Of a stretch of DNA of 64,000 nucleotides, positions 11,300-23,957 are shown in pieces. The position numbers and the translations under genes were made by a program. This DNA comes from Cyclina sinensis (lineage: Eukaryota; Mollusca; Bivalvia; Venerida; Veneridae), in contig JAAONU010000016.1 in assembly GCA_012932295.1 (NCBI GenBank), forward strand, positions 35,681,241-35,745,240, given 5' to 3'. The notes below the pieces were generated by a model, which was given only the letters and a program-made list of their open reading frames with translations, ran no database searches and was not told the DNA's origin. The stretch's first letter is position 1; each line of letters starts with the position of its first letter.

Positions 11300-12400
11300 C
11301 TAGCCCGTAACAACTGAAATGCACCAATGTCGAGTGCACTCCGTTACTTATAATATTTTTAATAAGTTAAACATGAAGCAACAGTTGATATATTTACATT
11401 TTAATACACAGCCATGCACATTCATAAAAATCATAATAATTATAATTATATTAATAAAAACCGATAAGGGTTGGGTAAAGTGTATTAGATTCACGTGGCC
11501 CTGTGAAAATCAAATTTGGTTAATTCGAAGCAATGTTTCAGAAACATATATTTTTGAACACTTATCATTTACAAACCTGAGAGACTGGAAATCTTCACAA
11601 ATTTGCATTCTATTTTAAAGTATTTTTAATTGCTTTGAAGTTGGCAATTGCGAAAAAATATTTTTTTTTAGTATTGTTTATATCAGGGGTGACGCTAACC
11701 TGGCAAGCATTAAGATATCATTGTAGAAAAATAAGAATTATATTGGTAGAAAGTTTAAATTTCTACCTAAAACTGCGGCCTTTACGACTGATAGAATATA
11801 CAAAATCATTATAACTGAGGGTAATCTAACTGAAACAATTTTGAGGTAAAAAAATTAAAACTTCAGACTGACAGAAAAGACAGTAAATTATATAAAGTGC
11901 CCTTATTCCATGTCAAAATTGTACATCTATGTTTTATTATAAGTAGAGTATGCACTTGTAAGGTGCATTTGAATATTAAGTATTCTGAGAAAAGAAGCAT
12001 TTCTTCAATCTACACGTGTTAAAATTGACAGATTTTCTCATAAACTTATCTTGCTTTGTCATTTATTGCTTTCAAATGTATGTTCTAGGGTTGAGTTAAA
12101 AGACTATGAAGGTGATTTTTAAAAGTGATTTTTCATTTAAGTACTTTAAGTCTCCGCTTGTCAAGTGCTTTTGAAAGATTCTCAATTGCTTTTACCTATC
12201 TTTTAAAACAATGCAAGACTGAATACTGTAAATAGTTATAGCCAAGTGCATCCAACGGAAAATAAATCTCCAAAGATTTAACCCTGATGTAATTTTTCAG
12301 AATTTCACGTTTCAGCCAAAAAAAGTACTGAACACAGTTTAGCTACCTCGTATATATCTATCTTACAATAGATGCAATTTCAGAAAAATGGTCAGCTGCG
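11300..12400. other. No gene recognised
   Basis: AT-rich DNA with low-complexity stretches such as 'ataattataattatattaataa' near 11435. Nothing supportable was found. Confidence 0.4.
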
Positions 12401-12404
12401 TTCC

Positions 12405-14460
12405 AGAGTCCTAGCTATTTTACGGGCTAACCGTAGCGGTCCGAAGACACAGCGATCTAAATATATATTTAATAAGATTAAACTCAGAAATCTAGAAGTC
12501 GTTTAAAAATAGCATATTCAAAGGAGTTTTGGAAGAGTTTTCCGAATTTAAAAATAGTAAGATTTTCTTAAAACAAATGAAGGTTGCTAGTAGTCTAGCA
12601 GAATAAAATATACACTTAATAGCACGGTTAAAACTTCTCAATAGTTGTCAAAAACAAACATTTTCAAAGGAGTTTAGCATGAGTTTACCGAAAAAGTGAA
12701 AGTCTGTGGGCTAGCTAGCGGCCAGATATAACGTACAATGAATTTCGTTGTAAAACTAATATTTTTTTTATCCTAGTACCAATAACCAACAAAACATAAA
12801 GGGAACTGGATTGGAATTTTCAGAAATTTATGATAGGAGGATTTTTCAGGAAAAAAGAAATATTGTTGCTTTCAGTAGCAGCCAAGCCGCCTGTGATATA
12901 TACACAATGTGTATCACAGCAAAACTATTGTTTTTTGGGGTTTTTTTAACTTAATTCAAATAAACAAGAAAAAGTGGAATCGGGTTGAATTTTCACAACT
13001 TTAAAGAAGAGGATTTTTCATGAAAACAAATATGTGCTATCTGTAAGCTGCCAGCGACTGGAAAGTGGGAAAATAAACAGAATTGTATAAATAGATAGAG
13101 ATATTTTGACCAAAACAGATTGCTGATGATAAATATCCAAATAACTCGGCTTCAATGTTTTGTTTCTTTCTGAAATATCTTTGCACGCTCGAACAGTAAG
13201 TTGTATTTGAAACACACTTCCTGATCTGATTTTGGTAGCTTTCATTTCTTTCAAAATATGGACAGTTTCATTATTCTTTTTTTAAAATAAAAATATCTTA
13301 TTATACAGTTTATATCATAAAATGTTTTGTCTAAAGCTGCTGCCATTAGACAAAAATTAAAACATAGATAAGCCATCCAAGATCCAAGTTTTGAGAGAAT
13401 GTCTGTCTATCATGCTATATTCTTCGCAGAATAAAACGTATAGCGTAGGTCGCTATGTTGCTGATCGCAGAAGTAGTACGCATTCGTTTTATAATAATAT
13501 ATATTCGGGAAAATAATACAGTACGCACGTACGGACGGACGCACGCGGAGAGAGAGAAAGAGAGAGAGAGAGAGAACCTACCCCCAGTCCTCCTGGTTTT
13601 ACTGGCTACAATTTGGATGAAATTTAGAGCCCCCTTCCTATGCCATATCTTTGCTAAGATAGCAAATATTTATTTTTGAAAACACTTCTTTTAAATACCA
13701 AGTCATCTGAAATCCTCTGGTCTATAGAGTAAAACTGAATTCAAAACTAAATTATTTTTAAATATACTGAAAGATTAAAGCCTCTATTGTTTTAGTTGCT
13801 GGTTAAAACTTATTTTGGGATTTGTGTTGTTTTTCTATGCTATACAATGTACAATTTAGGCAGAAGTGTCGCTAGTGCCCAAAAAAACATATACACAATA
13901 CACAATATGTATCTTCGACCGCTAGGCCAGCAGATTAACTTTTTTGCGTGAACTTCTGAAAATTACAGATCCGAAACCATTTTTGTACTTTTGTTAGAAC
14001 CATTTTCAAATATTTTATCCTGAAGGTGATACACAATGTACATAGGCCGATTTAAACGTTGGCTCTCTTACGTCATACTATAAAAGCAAACATTTCTTTT
14101 CGTAACTATTACTCACTTTTTCAGTTAAGTTATAAAAACCATAAATTGTTTCTGTAAAATATTGGAACTGAGTCCAGAAGACGTATTTTACTGTGCTTAA
14201 CAGGGTATATTAAAAGCCACTAAGCTGCCAACAAACTTCTCCCTTTTCAAGAAAATCCTACCTTTTTAAATTTTGTCCAACATGTTCTTTTGCTTTTGGT
14301 TATTTGTTTAAAATGACTTTTAAAATTTAGTTTGTACTGCTATATTGTATATATATTTGGCCGCTAAGCGACAAGACCATTAGGCCACCAGGTCGCTATG
14401 GTTAGCTTTTTAGGTTGACAAGCCCCTATGGTTATGTCGATAGGCCGCAAGGCCACACAT
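12405..14460. mobile_element. Foldback-type element, copy 1 (long inverted arms of 'gctagcggcc' repeats)
   Basis: The left arm (about 12405-13100) has repeated 'gctagcggcc'-like cores at about 12430, 12590, 12710, 12876 and 13045. Each is followed by 'atatacacaatgtgtatcacag'-like and 'ttcaaataaacaa' phrases. The right arm (about 13860-14460) carries the same phrases reversed: 'atcttcgaccgctaggcc', 'acataggccg', 'ttggccgctaagcg'. The outer ends pair: 'gctaaccgtagcg' near 12428 against 'cgctatggttagc' near 14393. The centre holds a GA microsatellite. No transposase frame is seen. The architecture resembles Foldback/Galileo-type elements; borders are approximate. Confidence 0.6.
13545..13576. 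repeat. (GA)n microsatellite at the centre of foldback copy 1
   Basis: 'gagagagagaaagagagagagagagagaa'. It follows 'acggacggacgcacgcgg' and lies between the two inverted arms. Confidence 0.9.
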
Positions 14461-15455
14461 TTCATGACAATATCAACGTGTTCTAAGGATATAAATGTCA
14501 TAGTTTTCTCAGGATATTGTATGGCCATAGATGTTTTTGTTATCAATCATTTAGACAATATCTGAAAATTAAACAAACACTAAAAAAAGTAAAAAAATTT
14601 TTTTTCAAACTTCTAAACATTTCGCGCTCTTTTTCAAACAGAGCACAGTCTTAAAGCATTTAAGAGTACAGAATACAAAACTAATAAAAAAAAAACATGT
14701 ACATTTCATAGACAATGACTGATACGTCCTCAAAACGGTACAACTGAAATAACTCTACAATACATGTCAAGTTTCGAAAGCTTATTCTAAAACAAACAAA
14801 AAAAACACATACAAATATAAACCCAAATACGAAACATAACTGTACTGATTGTCGCGATATATACAGATTGGTACTATTTTCTCGGTCTGAGACATATTTA
14901 TATTGCATAGGTTAAATGTTCTCTATTCCAACAAAAGACTCCTCATAGTTGCCACATCGTGGTATCAAGAATGCCTATACGTATAATCTACTAAGCCTTC
15001 AGCAATGTGTTCTATAAGAAAGCTTAAAATGAACGACATAGCTTTAGGAAATATTTGCATAGTGATTACACATAAAGTTACAACAATTCACTTTGAAGTA
15101 CAGAGATGTGTTTTAGATGTCACAGAAAATAACACGTTCCTTCTATTTATGTCAAATATGAAGGTTTTATTATGCAAATGTCGCGAGAGTGTTAAACATT
15201 CAGGTGTTATCTATTAATTAATATAAAACTGATTAATTAGATTTTGTTACGAGGAATTTCAACGCAGTACTTTAAGTTTTTGTAAACGTTTGCAATTTTA
15301 CTAATGACAGCAGCTGTTTTTACAGGGTTTTTCTTTTTCGTGCTAGTCCGAAATGGCAGATTTACATTTAATATAGTTCTTATTTTAGTCAAGAAGGCTT
15401 TAACCAGAGTACCACCATAATAAAACATAAAAACAAAGGAAATTTGAAGACCGAT
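14461..15455. other. No gene recognised
   Basis: AT-rich DNA between foldback copy 1 and the first hairpin element. Contains A- and T-runs and short open frames without similarity. Confidence 0.4.
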
Positions 15456-15456
15456 A

Positions 15457-16332
15457 TCCACTGTTTTGAATCAGTGAAATTACCATTTTGATAATCCACT
15501 GTTTGTGCCGGAACTACTTTTTTATCACTTTCATGGAAATATTACATTCAATTTCAATTCCTCTACAACTGCAACCCAGCAACTATCTCAACAGGTCATA
15601 AATTCCAGTCCAAAAGCTGGCCTGCTTGATGAAACTTCAGGAATTTCCCCACCACGTAAATACAAGAGAATCCGCTGTATTTCAGACAGTGACAGCAATG
15701 AAATTTATTTACCTTGTTAAATCCAGTTATAATATTGAATTCCTGAGCCTAACTAGTTGTGAACAATGATGAAATTCGCCATAAATTATTTAAAATGTCT
15801 GATTTGTTTACATAACTCACATGGACAATATCAAATATGGCCGACTTTCAATTCAATTGATTGAATATTACTCGGTATTAATCCACTTTTATAATTAAAG
15901 TATGTATGGCTAAAATTCAATAAATATTGATTAACTGTGTAGAGAAAAATAAATGTTATTTGATGAAAGTGTATTCAGTTTATTTCAGCAGAAGTAAAGT
16001 TATCATATGTATTGGAGATTGTCTGCACTTTTTTTTGTGCGGAGTAACGGTTTGACCAAAGTACGCATTAACTGATTTGGGGCTCACCATGGGGAATTTA
16101 TTGAAGGCCTTGAGTAAATATGTCATAAAATACCCATTTTTAACGTGTTGGCATAAAATAAAAAGAAAATTTGTTTGTTTTTTAGTGGAAGATGGGAATT
16201 TATTTCATCTCGTGAACACCATATGTTTATATTTTCACTCGTGGCTGCGCCACTCGTGAAAATATCACATATGGTGTTCACTCGATGAAATAAATTCTCA
16301 TCTTCCACAAAAACAAACAAATATCCTCTATA
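15457..16332 (+). mobile_element. Hairpin element, copy 1
   Basis: Begins near 'tccactgttttgaatcag' and ends at 'atatcctctat'. It is the fullest copy in its 5' half. It includes an open stretch at 15505-15717 ending S-P-P-R-K-Y-K-R-I-R-C-I-S-D-S-D-S then a stop, which reads like a coding remnant of an unknown protein. Next come 'tgtgcggagtaacgg' and 'ctcaccatggggaatttatt', then the 150-bp hairpin at 16171-16320. The same order recurs at 22219-22794 and, reversed, at 23133-23957. The class is unknown. Confidence 0.7.
16171..16320. repeat. 150-bp imperfect palindrome (hairpin), copy 1
   Basis: The arms run from 'gtggaagatgggaattt' (16185) to 'aaattctcatcttccac' (16308) with few mismatches, around the centre 'gtggctgcgccac'. 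Outside them 'ttgtttgttttt' pairs with 'aaaaacaaacaa'. Open frames across it on both strands are artefacts of the palindrome. Confidence 0.9.
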
Positions 16333-17985
16333 TAAATACTGTCTGTATAATAGATACACAAAACTTCATAACTGATAATAAACCAATGACAGAAACAGCA
16401 TTTTCAATTTTCATCATTCATCTGTTTAATAACACACATAAATGACTAAATAAATAGATAAATAAATAGATAAATAAATAAAATAAGTAAAATGATAATA
16501 GGGAAAATAATGTCAACAATTACTGAAAAAAGACACTTTCAGAATACAATAGAAGTTCTTTAAATGAAGCCAATAACTTAAGATTTTTTTTTGCAATTCA
16601 AGTAAGTTCATTTTCTAAAACATAATCAGACACATGCGCAGGATCGTGTTAATTCATAATAAGGCGTTTTCAACTAGTCAAACACGATAAATGTTTTTAT
16701 TCCAAGGACCACCAACACTGAATTAGCAAAATGCTTTTCCTATTACGTAGAATTTATCAATAAATATTTCTCTTGAGACTTGTGACATTGCCAGAAAACT
16801 GTTTAAAATTACATAAGCTTTCTAACCCAGTCTCTGTGTATACCCATAACTGTCTTTTAAATTTATGATGCGCAGACGCAAGTACGTGAAACTTTGCAAA
16901 AAATACATCTGCGTTATACTGTAATCACTTATATACAGTCAACAACTGTATTCTGAAGCAGTCATGAGAAAATATATAAATGCTCTTTAACTAAAGACGC
17001 AAGAAGTGTTCATATAACATTATTCACCTGTAGTTACTCCGTTTGTCGAAAAAAATCAATAAAATGCATTGCTTAGTATTCTTCTCTGAGCAAGTTTATG
17101 TATCTCATATGGTCATTTTCTGGTGGATAAATCGCATTTCTTTTCTTGAGATAGTATTTGAAAAAGTGAAAATGCACATTTATCTGCTTATAATTCATAG
17201 TTTGCAAATTTGTACATGTTTAGTTCTATAAGATTACAAACACGTTTATATAGTGATGTCACTCAGCTTTGAAAAATGGAAACTGTCTGACAAAGCAGCT
17301 ACGGGCACCTTGAAAAAATACACTACAAGGACTTCTAAAGCGCAGAAACATAAATAACCACATGTAGTTACTGAAGTGACTTGAACCCTAGTTAGTGTTG
17401 TATTCAAGTTTCATCTCAGTATTTGTTTTCACTGCCTTGGAGCAAACGTATAGATCTATGACACTGTGTGTTTTTTTGAGCTTTGTTGTTACTTCTTTGT
17501 GTTGTAATATTGTACATAACAAATTAAAAACGGATTTCGCTAAGAAATCAACAGTGAACACAATCATGATGATTTTGGAAAAGTGTTTAAGACAGATGAA
17601 TACCACACGTATGAAACACCTATTTAAACTAATTTTCAAAAGCAAATGTAACGGATTTTAGATTATGGATAGTATTTTTTCCTCAAACGCAGCATCTGCT
17701 TTTTCTTTTCATTTTTTTCCATCGTTCGAAATGTCGAATTTCATTTTCAAATTTTGACAGAACAGACAACTATTAGTCATCGATAATCTGTTGGACTAAG
17801 TGGATATTTTACCTTATTTTTAGTGTCTGATAATTTCACCTCAAAGTTTATTTGCTCAGTGACATATCAGCGTTCATTGTGTTGTGTTCAGTTTCTGAGT
17901 CTCATTTACCATATACAAACAATTTTGTCAATTACATTAGTGAGCATTACCTTTGGTCGTTTCAGATGAAACCATGTTATATAAA
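16333..17985. other. No gene recognised; contains a (GATAAATAAATA) low-complexity tract and a dispersed-repeat piece
   Basis: 'aaatagataaataaatagat' iterations occupy about 16447-16485. Around 16860-16925 the minus strand resembles 43725-43775: both have 'gcagatgt' followed by a T-rich 'tttgca' stretch, then 'gc' and 'atcata'. It therefore appears to be a diverged inverted piece of that repeat. Confidence 0.35.
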
Positions 17986-17989
17986 TATA

Positions 17990-19050
17990 AGGAATTAACC
18001 CTTACACAATTACATTCTTTAGCGCTAATGGATCACGCCTAAGTACTGGAGATAAAGCAGACGCCTTTCATAAGTAAATCCTGACTCTGAATAGATCATT
18101 AAGTTGAACAGAACAAATTCTGTTTGTCCAGGATATCATTCCTCACAGAATAAAATTTAGACCATTTATTTGGCAACCCAAATTTCTATTTTGAAATATG
18201 GATGCAGAACCAAAATACATTTGAAAGAAAATTTAAATTGGCAAAAATATGACAAGTTACTACATTATACATTAAGATTAAAACCCACGGTAACTAGTCA
18301 AAGAAGAACATAATCAGTTAATTCTAACTTTTGAAATAAGGCATTACTTTGTTGTGGGATATTTTGTAACATATCTCTGACATTGCAGTGTCGTATTATT
18401 TGTTCGCTCATCATTTTAATAATTATTTGGACTTGTTTTCTCCGAATCAGCTGCTAGACAGTCAATACTTTCTGTATTTTCTAGCCTGTTTCATACCATA
18501 TGATGCAAATGAATGTTTTCAAGAAATAAAATGTGTCAACATTTCGCTTAATCTTCTGCCTGAACCTTGTCACTTTATTAAGCAAACTTAAAATTTTGTT
18601 GTTTTTTTTTTCTTTTTTTTTTCACCAACGTTGATCTTACAAATGCTCTCATACATTGTATATCTCCAGAAGTATTTTCTACTTGAAACTATAACAAGGT
18701 TTGTTTTTCATACTAACTGTTATAATGCTGATATGCCTTCATCTGAGGAAAGTTTAGGAATTCTATGCGTCAGCACAAGAACATTTGGCTACCTTTTCCA
18801 AACAACTTAAATTTCTCACTAAAACTGGATGTTATGCTAAAAATATCAACAAGATCGTCTAGCATTCTTTTCGTGTATCTAGAACATGACATTTCCACAC
18901 TAATTAAGCGCTTAGTTTATGGGAAATAAATCAAACATAACTATCAGGTGTTATGTAATAGATTGGGGTGGATTTTGACAAATTAGAAAGAATGATTCCA
19001 CTAATTACAAAGTATTTCAATAATCTAGGAAACAAAATTGGAAAGAACTT
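17990..19050 (+). repeat. Low-copy dispersed repeat, copy at 18-19 kb
   Basis: Shares 'ctggagataaagcagac...cataagtaaatcc...gatcattaagtt' (about 18048-18115) with 36233-36300, and more weakly with 25240-25290. Also shares 'actaattaagcgcttagtttatg' and 'aggtgttatgtaa' (about 18897-18960) with 25611-25672, and with 36541-36640 reversed. No coding sequence or terminal repeats were found. Confidence 0.5.
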
Positions 19051-19529
19051 GTAATCAGCAAAGAAATTTTTAGGTGTTATTTGCGATATCTGTTGAATGA
19101 CTTAAACGTTATTTTCAGTACGACAAGTGGAGATAGCGTCCAGCAATCATTTACAATTTCATTCGCAAAAATTCGAAGACTTATATAGTACTTAAGAATG
19201 AAGCAATGACACACATATGCATAAACTAATAAGTAAAACAGTGTTTTCAAAAGCAAATGAGTTCGACATCCATCCCGTATCCCAAATTACTGGGACCCTT
19301 GGTCAAATTTTTCAATGTGGCTTGAGTTTCTCTCACATTCTGCAGACAAAAAAAAGCTATGTAGATAAAACAAAAAGATCCTCAAGTCCAAAGAAACGTA
19401 CAGCTCTGAGTACTTCTTGTAACATCTTACAATCAAAGCCTGGTTTATACGTATTCAGTCATAAAATGGCCCGAAATGACGCCCTTTAAATGAGATGTCT
19501 TTTTCAATACTTGACATTATTAAGATAGA

Positions 19530-19780
19530 AAAAGTTTTTTCCGTCTGGTGAATGTAGGAAGGTGACATTTAGTTATAAGAATTGATAATAAAAATGCTAT
19601 TTTGTTCTCTTTAAACTGCGTGACAAGAATGTTACAAAACATTTTCTTAATCCCGTATGTAATCACATTTTTGCTGGATAATGTCACAACACAGACACAA
19701 CCGTAAACTTGTAAAAGACTCAAGCGCCTTGGGGAAAAGATTCAAAACTGACTTTTAATTTCTTTTGGTAGTGTAAAGTT
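19530..19780 (+). repeat. Dispersed repeat shared with 47370-47600
   Basis: Both loci contain 'aaggtgacattt', an 'agaatYRataRtaaaa' run, 'acttcgtgacaag'/'actgcgtgacaag', 'caacacagacac' and 'cttgg(g)aaaaggatt', in the same order and strand. Similarity is patchy. Confidence 0.5.
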
Positions 19781-19789
19781 GCAATAAAT

Positions 19790-22210
19790 CCCGTGATAGG
19801 AACCTTACATATATGTTTTCTCCATAGATATTTAATGCAACAAAATAATGAATACAATCTTGTCCCTAACTAGATCTTCACTCAAATTTAGTTAAACTAT
19901 TGATTGCAAGTAAAAAATCTTTTTAATTCAAACCAAAATATGTAACAATAAATCTCAGTTTGACTTTCGTTTTGTCTACTCGTTTCTTTCAATAGAGAGT
20001 TCAACTCAAAGTTCATATTCAGTGGAAGGTTTTACTAAAAGGGAGCAACCATTTACCACTGAACGGATTCAAAACTCGCCCATTAAAATAGAATAATGAA
20101 TAGAACTCCTTCTTGTATAGAACTAGCTGGAAAAAAGACAAATAGTTTACTGTTATTTTATCACGCCTAACTGACATATTTTACTTCCTTATCATTTGTA
20201 GAAAAGTGTTGTTTCTTTTACTTGAAATAAATAATTTCTATATCAACTACACAGATAACAGAAGCATTTCCGCAATCTTCTCACGTCAAAGTTGACAGTT
20301 TCCCCTTAAAAACTTTTTTTCTCTCAGTTATTACTTTCATAATGTGTATTGACTTTTCGTGTATTTTAAAGTTCGTTTAATGAAATTTTAAAACGAAAAT
20401 TATTATTTGAGAACTCTTAACAAAATGCCAACATATATTATTTATGGGGTGTCTAATGTCAGTTTTCAGCATATAAGGATTTGCAATAAATTGCATATTT
20501 TAACAGCTCTGATTTTATTACCTATAAATTCTCAAAACTGTATGGCAAACCCTTGAACCTGTAATGTGTTCTAACTCATAAATCAAGGGTATGTTGGTTA
20601 TTTTAAAATACAAGAACTTAAAGAGTGATACTCAATAACTTCTCTAACACCCTACAGTAATTTAGTCACAAAAACATGGTAAATAAAGCACACATGTCTG
20701 TAAGATATACTACAAAGGTGAGATCGAAATAAAACAGTGAGTAGTCTCTAGAGCAAAAGAAAAAAAACTAATAGTTCAGTAAATGAAAAGAGACAACGGA
20801 AAGGTTCTAAACAAAAAGAATCAGCGGGCAGCTGTCGTTTTAAAGCTCATCCAGTCTAATTCGGGACAGCAAGAAAAAGAACTCTGATACTATAATAAGT
20901 CTGTTTTTTGTGTGCTCCTCCGTCTTAAGTCATCGCAAAAGCGGTTAATGAATTTATGTAATGAACAAAATTTAAGTAAAGAAAAAAACAATAAAACAAA
21001 AAAAACCATTCAAATTAAACAGGTAAGCTGAGCAATGGTGCTCGATTAAAAAAATAAAAAATATAGTTAAGAAGGATTTCGTAGTCCAACAATCTCTCTT
21101 TTTACTAGTAATAAGTATAACTTTTTAAATGAATATCAATATACATGTATGTTGTTTTTTTTTTTCAACAAGAAGCTTTGCAGTGAAACTCATCGCAGAT
21201 TTTACGTACATTACCAATTATGCATCAACTTCTTTTTGGGGATATAAAAGAAGATTTATAATATATGTCAGTTAAGTACAAGCCATTTCCTATGGTGTAA
21301 TGTTACTTCTCATAACTCTAGATAAAAGCCATGTGGTCCATGAAGTAGTAAATTTTCACTTGTTTTCCATGGTAACCTGTGCCCCTCCCTACATCAACAG
21401 CCGATACTGTACTTATTTTCATTAATTACGACCAGTTAGGCAACATACAAGTTGAACTATGGCATCTTTGATCCAAATGGAGGAAATTAGCTTGTTTTCA
21501 GCAGTAATTACATTCAACAGAGAGGAGGTCTTTGTATTGTGTCGTCAAAATTGCTTGCTGCTTATTATGCATTATGCATATTAATGTGTAATATTTTAAA
21601 GGTATCCTGCCAAGGGCGCCAAGGACGAAGCAAATATGGGAACCTAGGGCATGTCTCTTATATGTTATTCAAACCGAGGCTCTTCCCGTCCGAGTATGGA
21701 ACGAAAATATTTTTTAAACTATGTGGATACGTTTAATTTGTAGAGTTTTCTGTCATTTTTTTAAAATAATTTTTACGTCCGGATACAAAACACACATTCT
21801 TTTATTGATTAACTGAAAACAAAATCTAGATCCTAGGAAATAAAATTGCATTATTCTTTATCTCGAGCAGTAGTTCGTTTGCAAAGAATATTAATTAAGC
21901 TACTTAAGTAAGTACGCATGACTGGAAGGTAGATAAAACATGTTTGTCCATATCGCTATTTGATTACAATGGCAAGACAAAACGTAAGAATGATTAAGGC
22001 TATAACAAAACTAAACAGAACTTTATTTACCGTGTATGTAATAAGAAGTTACATGAAATACTAGTCTGTTCTATTTTGCACAAGTCACGTGGTTTGACAG
22101 AAATAAAAACTGCCCTTTTCTGATGTTAACCTTTTTTCTTAGAACTCTGTTGCAGTATGAGACTGCCCTGTTGAGTGAATAGGCATTTGGACATTTTTGT
22201 ATAATTTATT
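19790..22210. other. No gene recognised
   Basis: AT-rich DNA. The frame at 21539-21736 looks like a signal peptide but starts with GTG and lacks support. Confidence 0.4.
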
Positions 22211-22218
22211 AACATTGT

Positions 22219-22794
22219 TTATTTTATGCCTACCAATGAAATATAGGGAAATATCAGTGAGATAAAAGTGATAATACACTGTTTTGAATCAGTTAATTAC
22301 CATTTTGATAATACATGTTTGTGCCCGAACTATTGAATATTGAGTATTAATCCGCTTTTATAATTAAAGTATGTATGGCAAAATTCAATAAATATTGATA
22401 AACTGTGTAGACAAAAATAAATATTATTTGATGAAAGTGTATTCAGTTTATTTCAGCAGAAGTAAGTTATCATATACATTGGAGATTGTCTGCACTTTTT
22501 TTGTGCGGAGTAACCAAAGTACGCATTAACTGATTTGGGGCTCACCATGGGGAATTTATTGAAGGCCCTGATTAAAAATGTCATATAAAAACCCATTTTT
22601 GACGTGTTGGCATAAAATAAAAAGAAAATTTGTTTTTTTTTTAGTGGAAGATGGGAATTTATTTCATCTCGTGAACACCATATGTTGATATTTTCACTCG
22701 TGGCTGCGCCACTCGTGAAAATATCACATATGGTGTTCACTCGATGAAATAAATTCTCATCTTCCACAAAAACAAACAAATATCCTCTATTTAA
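22219..22794 (+). mobile_element. Hairpin element, copy 2 (internally deleted)
   Basis: Same order as copy 1. It also shares with copy 3 an extra left flank, 'ttttatgcctaccaatgaaa'. Relative to copies 1 and 3 the interior between 'gtgcccgaactattgaatatt' and 'gagtattaatccgc' is missing, so the coding-like remnant is gone. The hairpin occupies 22629-22779. It ends with 'atatcctctat' followed by TTAA. Confidence 0.75.
22629..22779. repeat. 150-bp imperfect palindrome (hairpin), copy 2
   Basis: Nearly the same hairpin as at 16171-16320, with the same 'gtggctgcgccac' centre. Confidence 0.9.
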
Positions 22795-23132
22795 CCTTAA
22801 AGAATGATGATGGCACTGTGCACGAGATATTATATGTTTGTTAGTTCTACATGAAATATTCTGGCTCAAGAATTAAACGAGTGTTTCATGTTTTACGGAA
22901 CTATTATTGTACATTTTTTCGTACTGCCTAAGGTAAAGTAATTAGTATAAAAGAGAGATATTAGCGACAGCAATGACGCAACAGGAGAAATGAAAATAAA
23001 ACTGCTGAACATTAAGACTGGAATTATTGTGAAAAGTACAACAACTACTGAACAAATTACAAAATTCTAATCACATTTAAACAAGTAATACTGGAAAAAC
23101 AAAATTCCAAAGTTATTTTCGCTTTGAAGGGG

Positions 23133-23957
23133 AATTAAATAGAGGATATTTGTTTGTTTTTGTAGAAGATGAGAATTTATTTCATCGAGTGAACACCATA
23201 TGTGATATTTTCACGAGTGGCGCAGCCACGAGTGAAAATATCAACATATGGTGTTCACGAGATGAAATAAATTCCCATCTTCCACTAAAAAACAAACAAT
23301 TTTCTTTTTATTTTATGCCAACACGTCAAAAATGGGTATTTTATGACATTTTTAATCAAGGCCTTCAATAAATTCCCCATGGTGAGCCCCAAATCAGTTA
23401 ATGCGTACTTTGGTTACTCCGTACAAAAAAAAGTGCAGACAATCTCCAATATATATGATAACTTTACTTCTGCTGAAATAAACTGAATACACTTTCATCA
23501 AATAACATTTATTTTTCTCTACACGGTTTATCAATATTTATTGAATTTTAGCCATACATACTTTAATTATAAAAGCGGATTAATACCGAGTAATATTCAA
23601 TCAATTGAATTGAAAGTCGGCCATATTGGATATTGTCCATGTGAGTTATGTAAACAAATCAGACATTTTAAATAATTTATGGCGAATTTCATCATTGTTC
23701 ACAACTAGTTAGGCTCAGGAATTCAATATTATAATTGGATTTAACAAGGTAAATAAATTTCACTCGCTGTCACAGTCTGAAATACAGCGGATTCTCTTGT
23801 ATTTACGTGGTGGGGAAATTCCTGAAGTTTCATCAAGCAGTAGTTCCGGCACAAACAGTGTATTATCAAAATGGTAATTTCACTGATTCAAAACAGTGTA
23901 TTATAACTTTTATCTCACTGTTATTTCCCTATATTTCATTGGTAGGCATAAAATAAA
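23133..23957 (-). mobile_element. Hairpin element, copy 3 (reversed)
   Basis: Reverse orientation to copies 1 and 2: starts with TTAA-ATAGAGGATAT at 23133, hairpin at 23149-23299, ends near 'ttggtaggcataaaataaaa'. It keeps part of the interior present in copy 1, including 'ttcctgaagtttcatcaagc' and the 'ggattctcttgtatttacg' stretch. It lacks about 100 bp of copy 1 near 15525-15625. It has a frameshift relative to the copy-1 remnant ('gacagcgagtgaaa' for 'gacagcaatgaaa' on the element strand). Confidence 0.75.
23149..23299. repeat. 150-bp imperfect palindrome (hairpin), copy 3
   Basis: Reverse-orientation copy of the same hairpin. Confidence 0.9.

Noticed and set aside
22453..22869. 138-codon open frame on the minus strand, repeated in part at 16123-16359 and 23150-23371
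   Set aside because: It is read through the 150-bp palindrome of the hairpin elements; similar frames appear on both strands because the sequence is self-complementary. No start, splice or family support.
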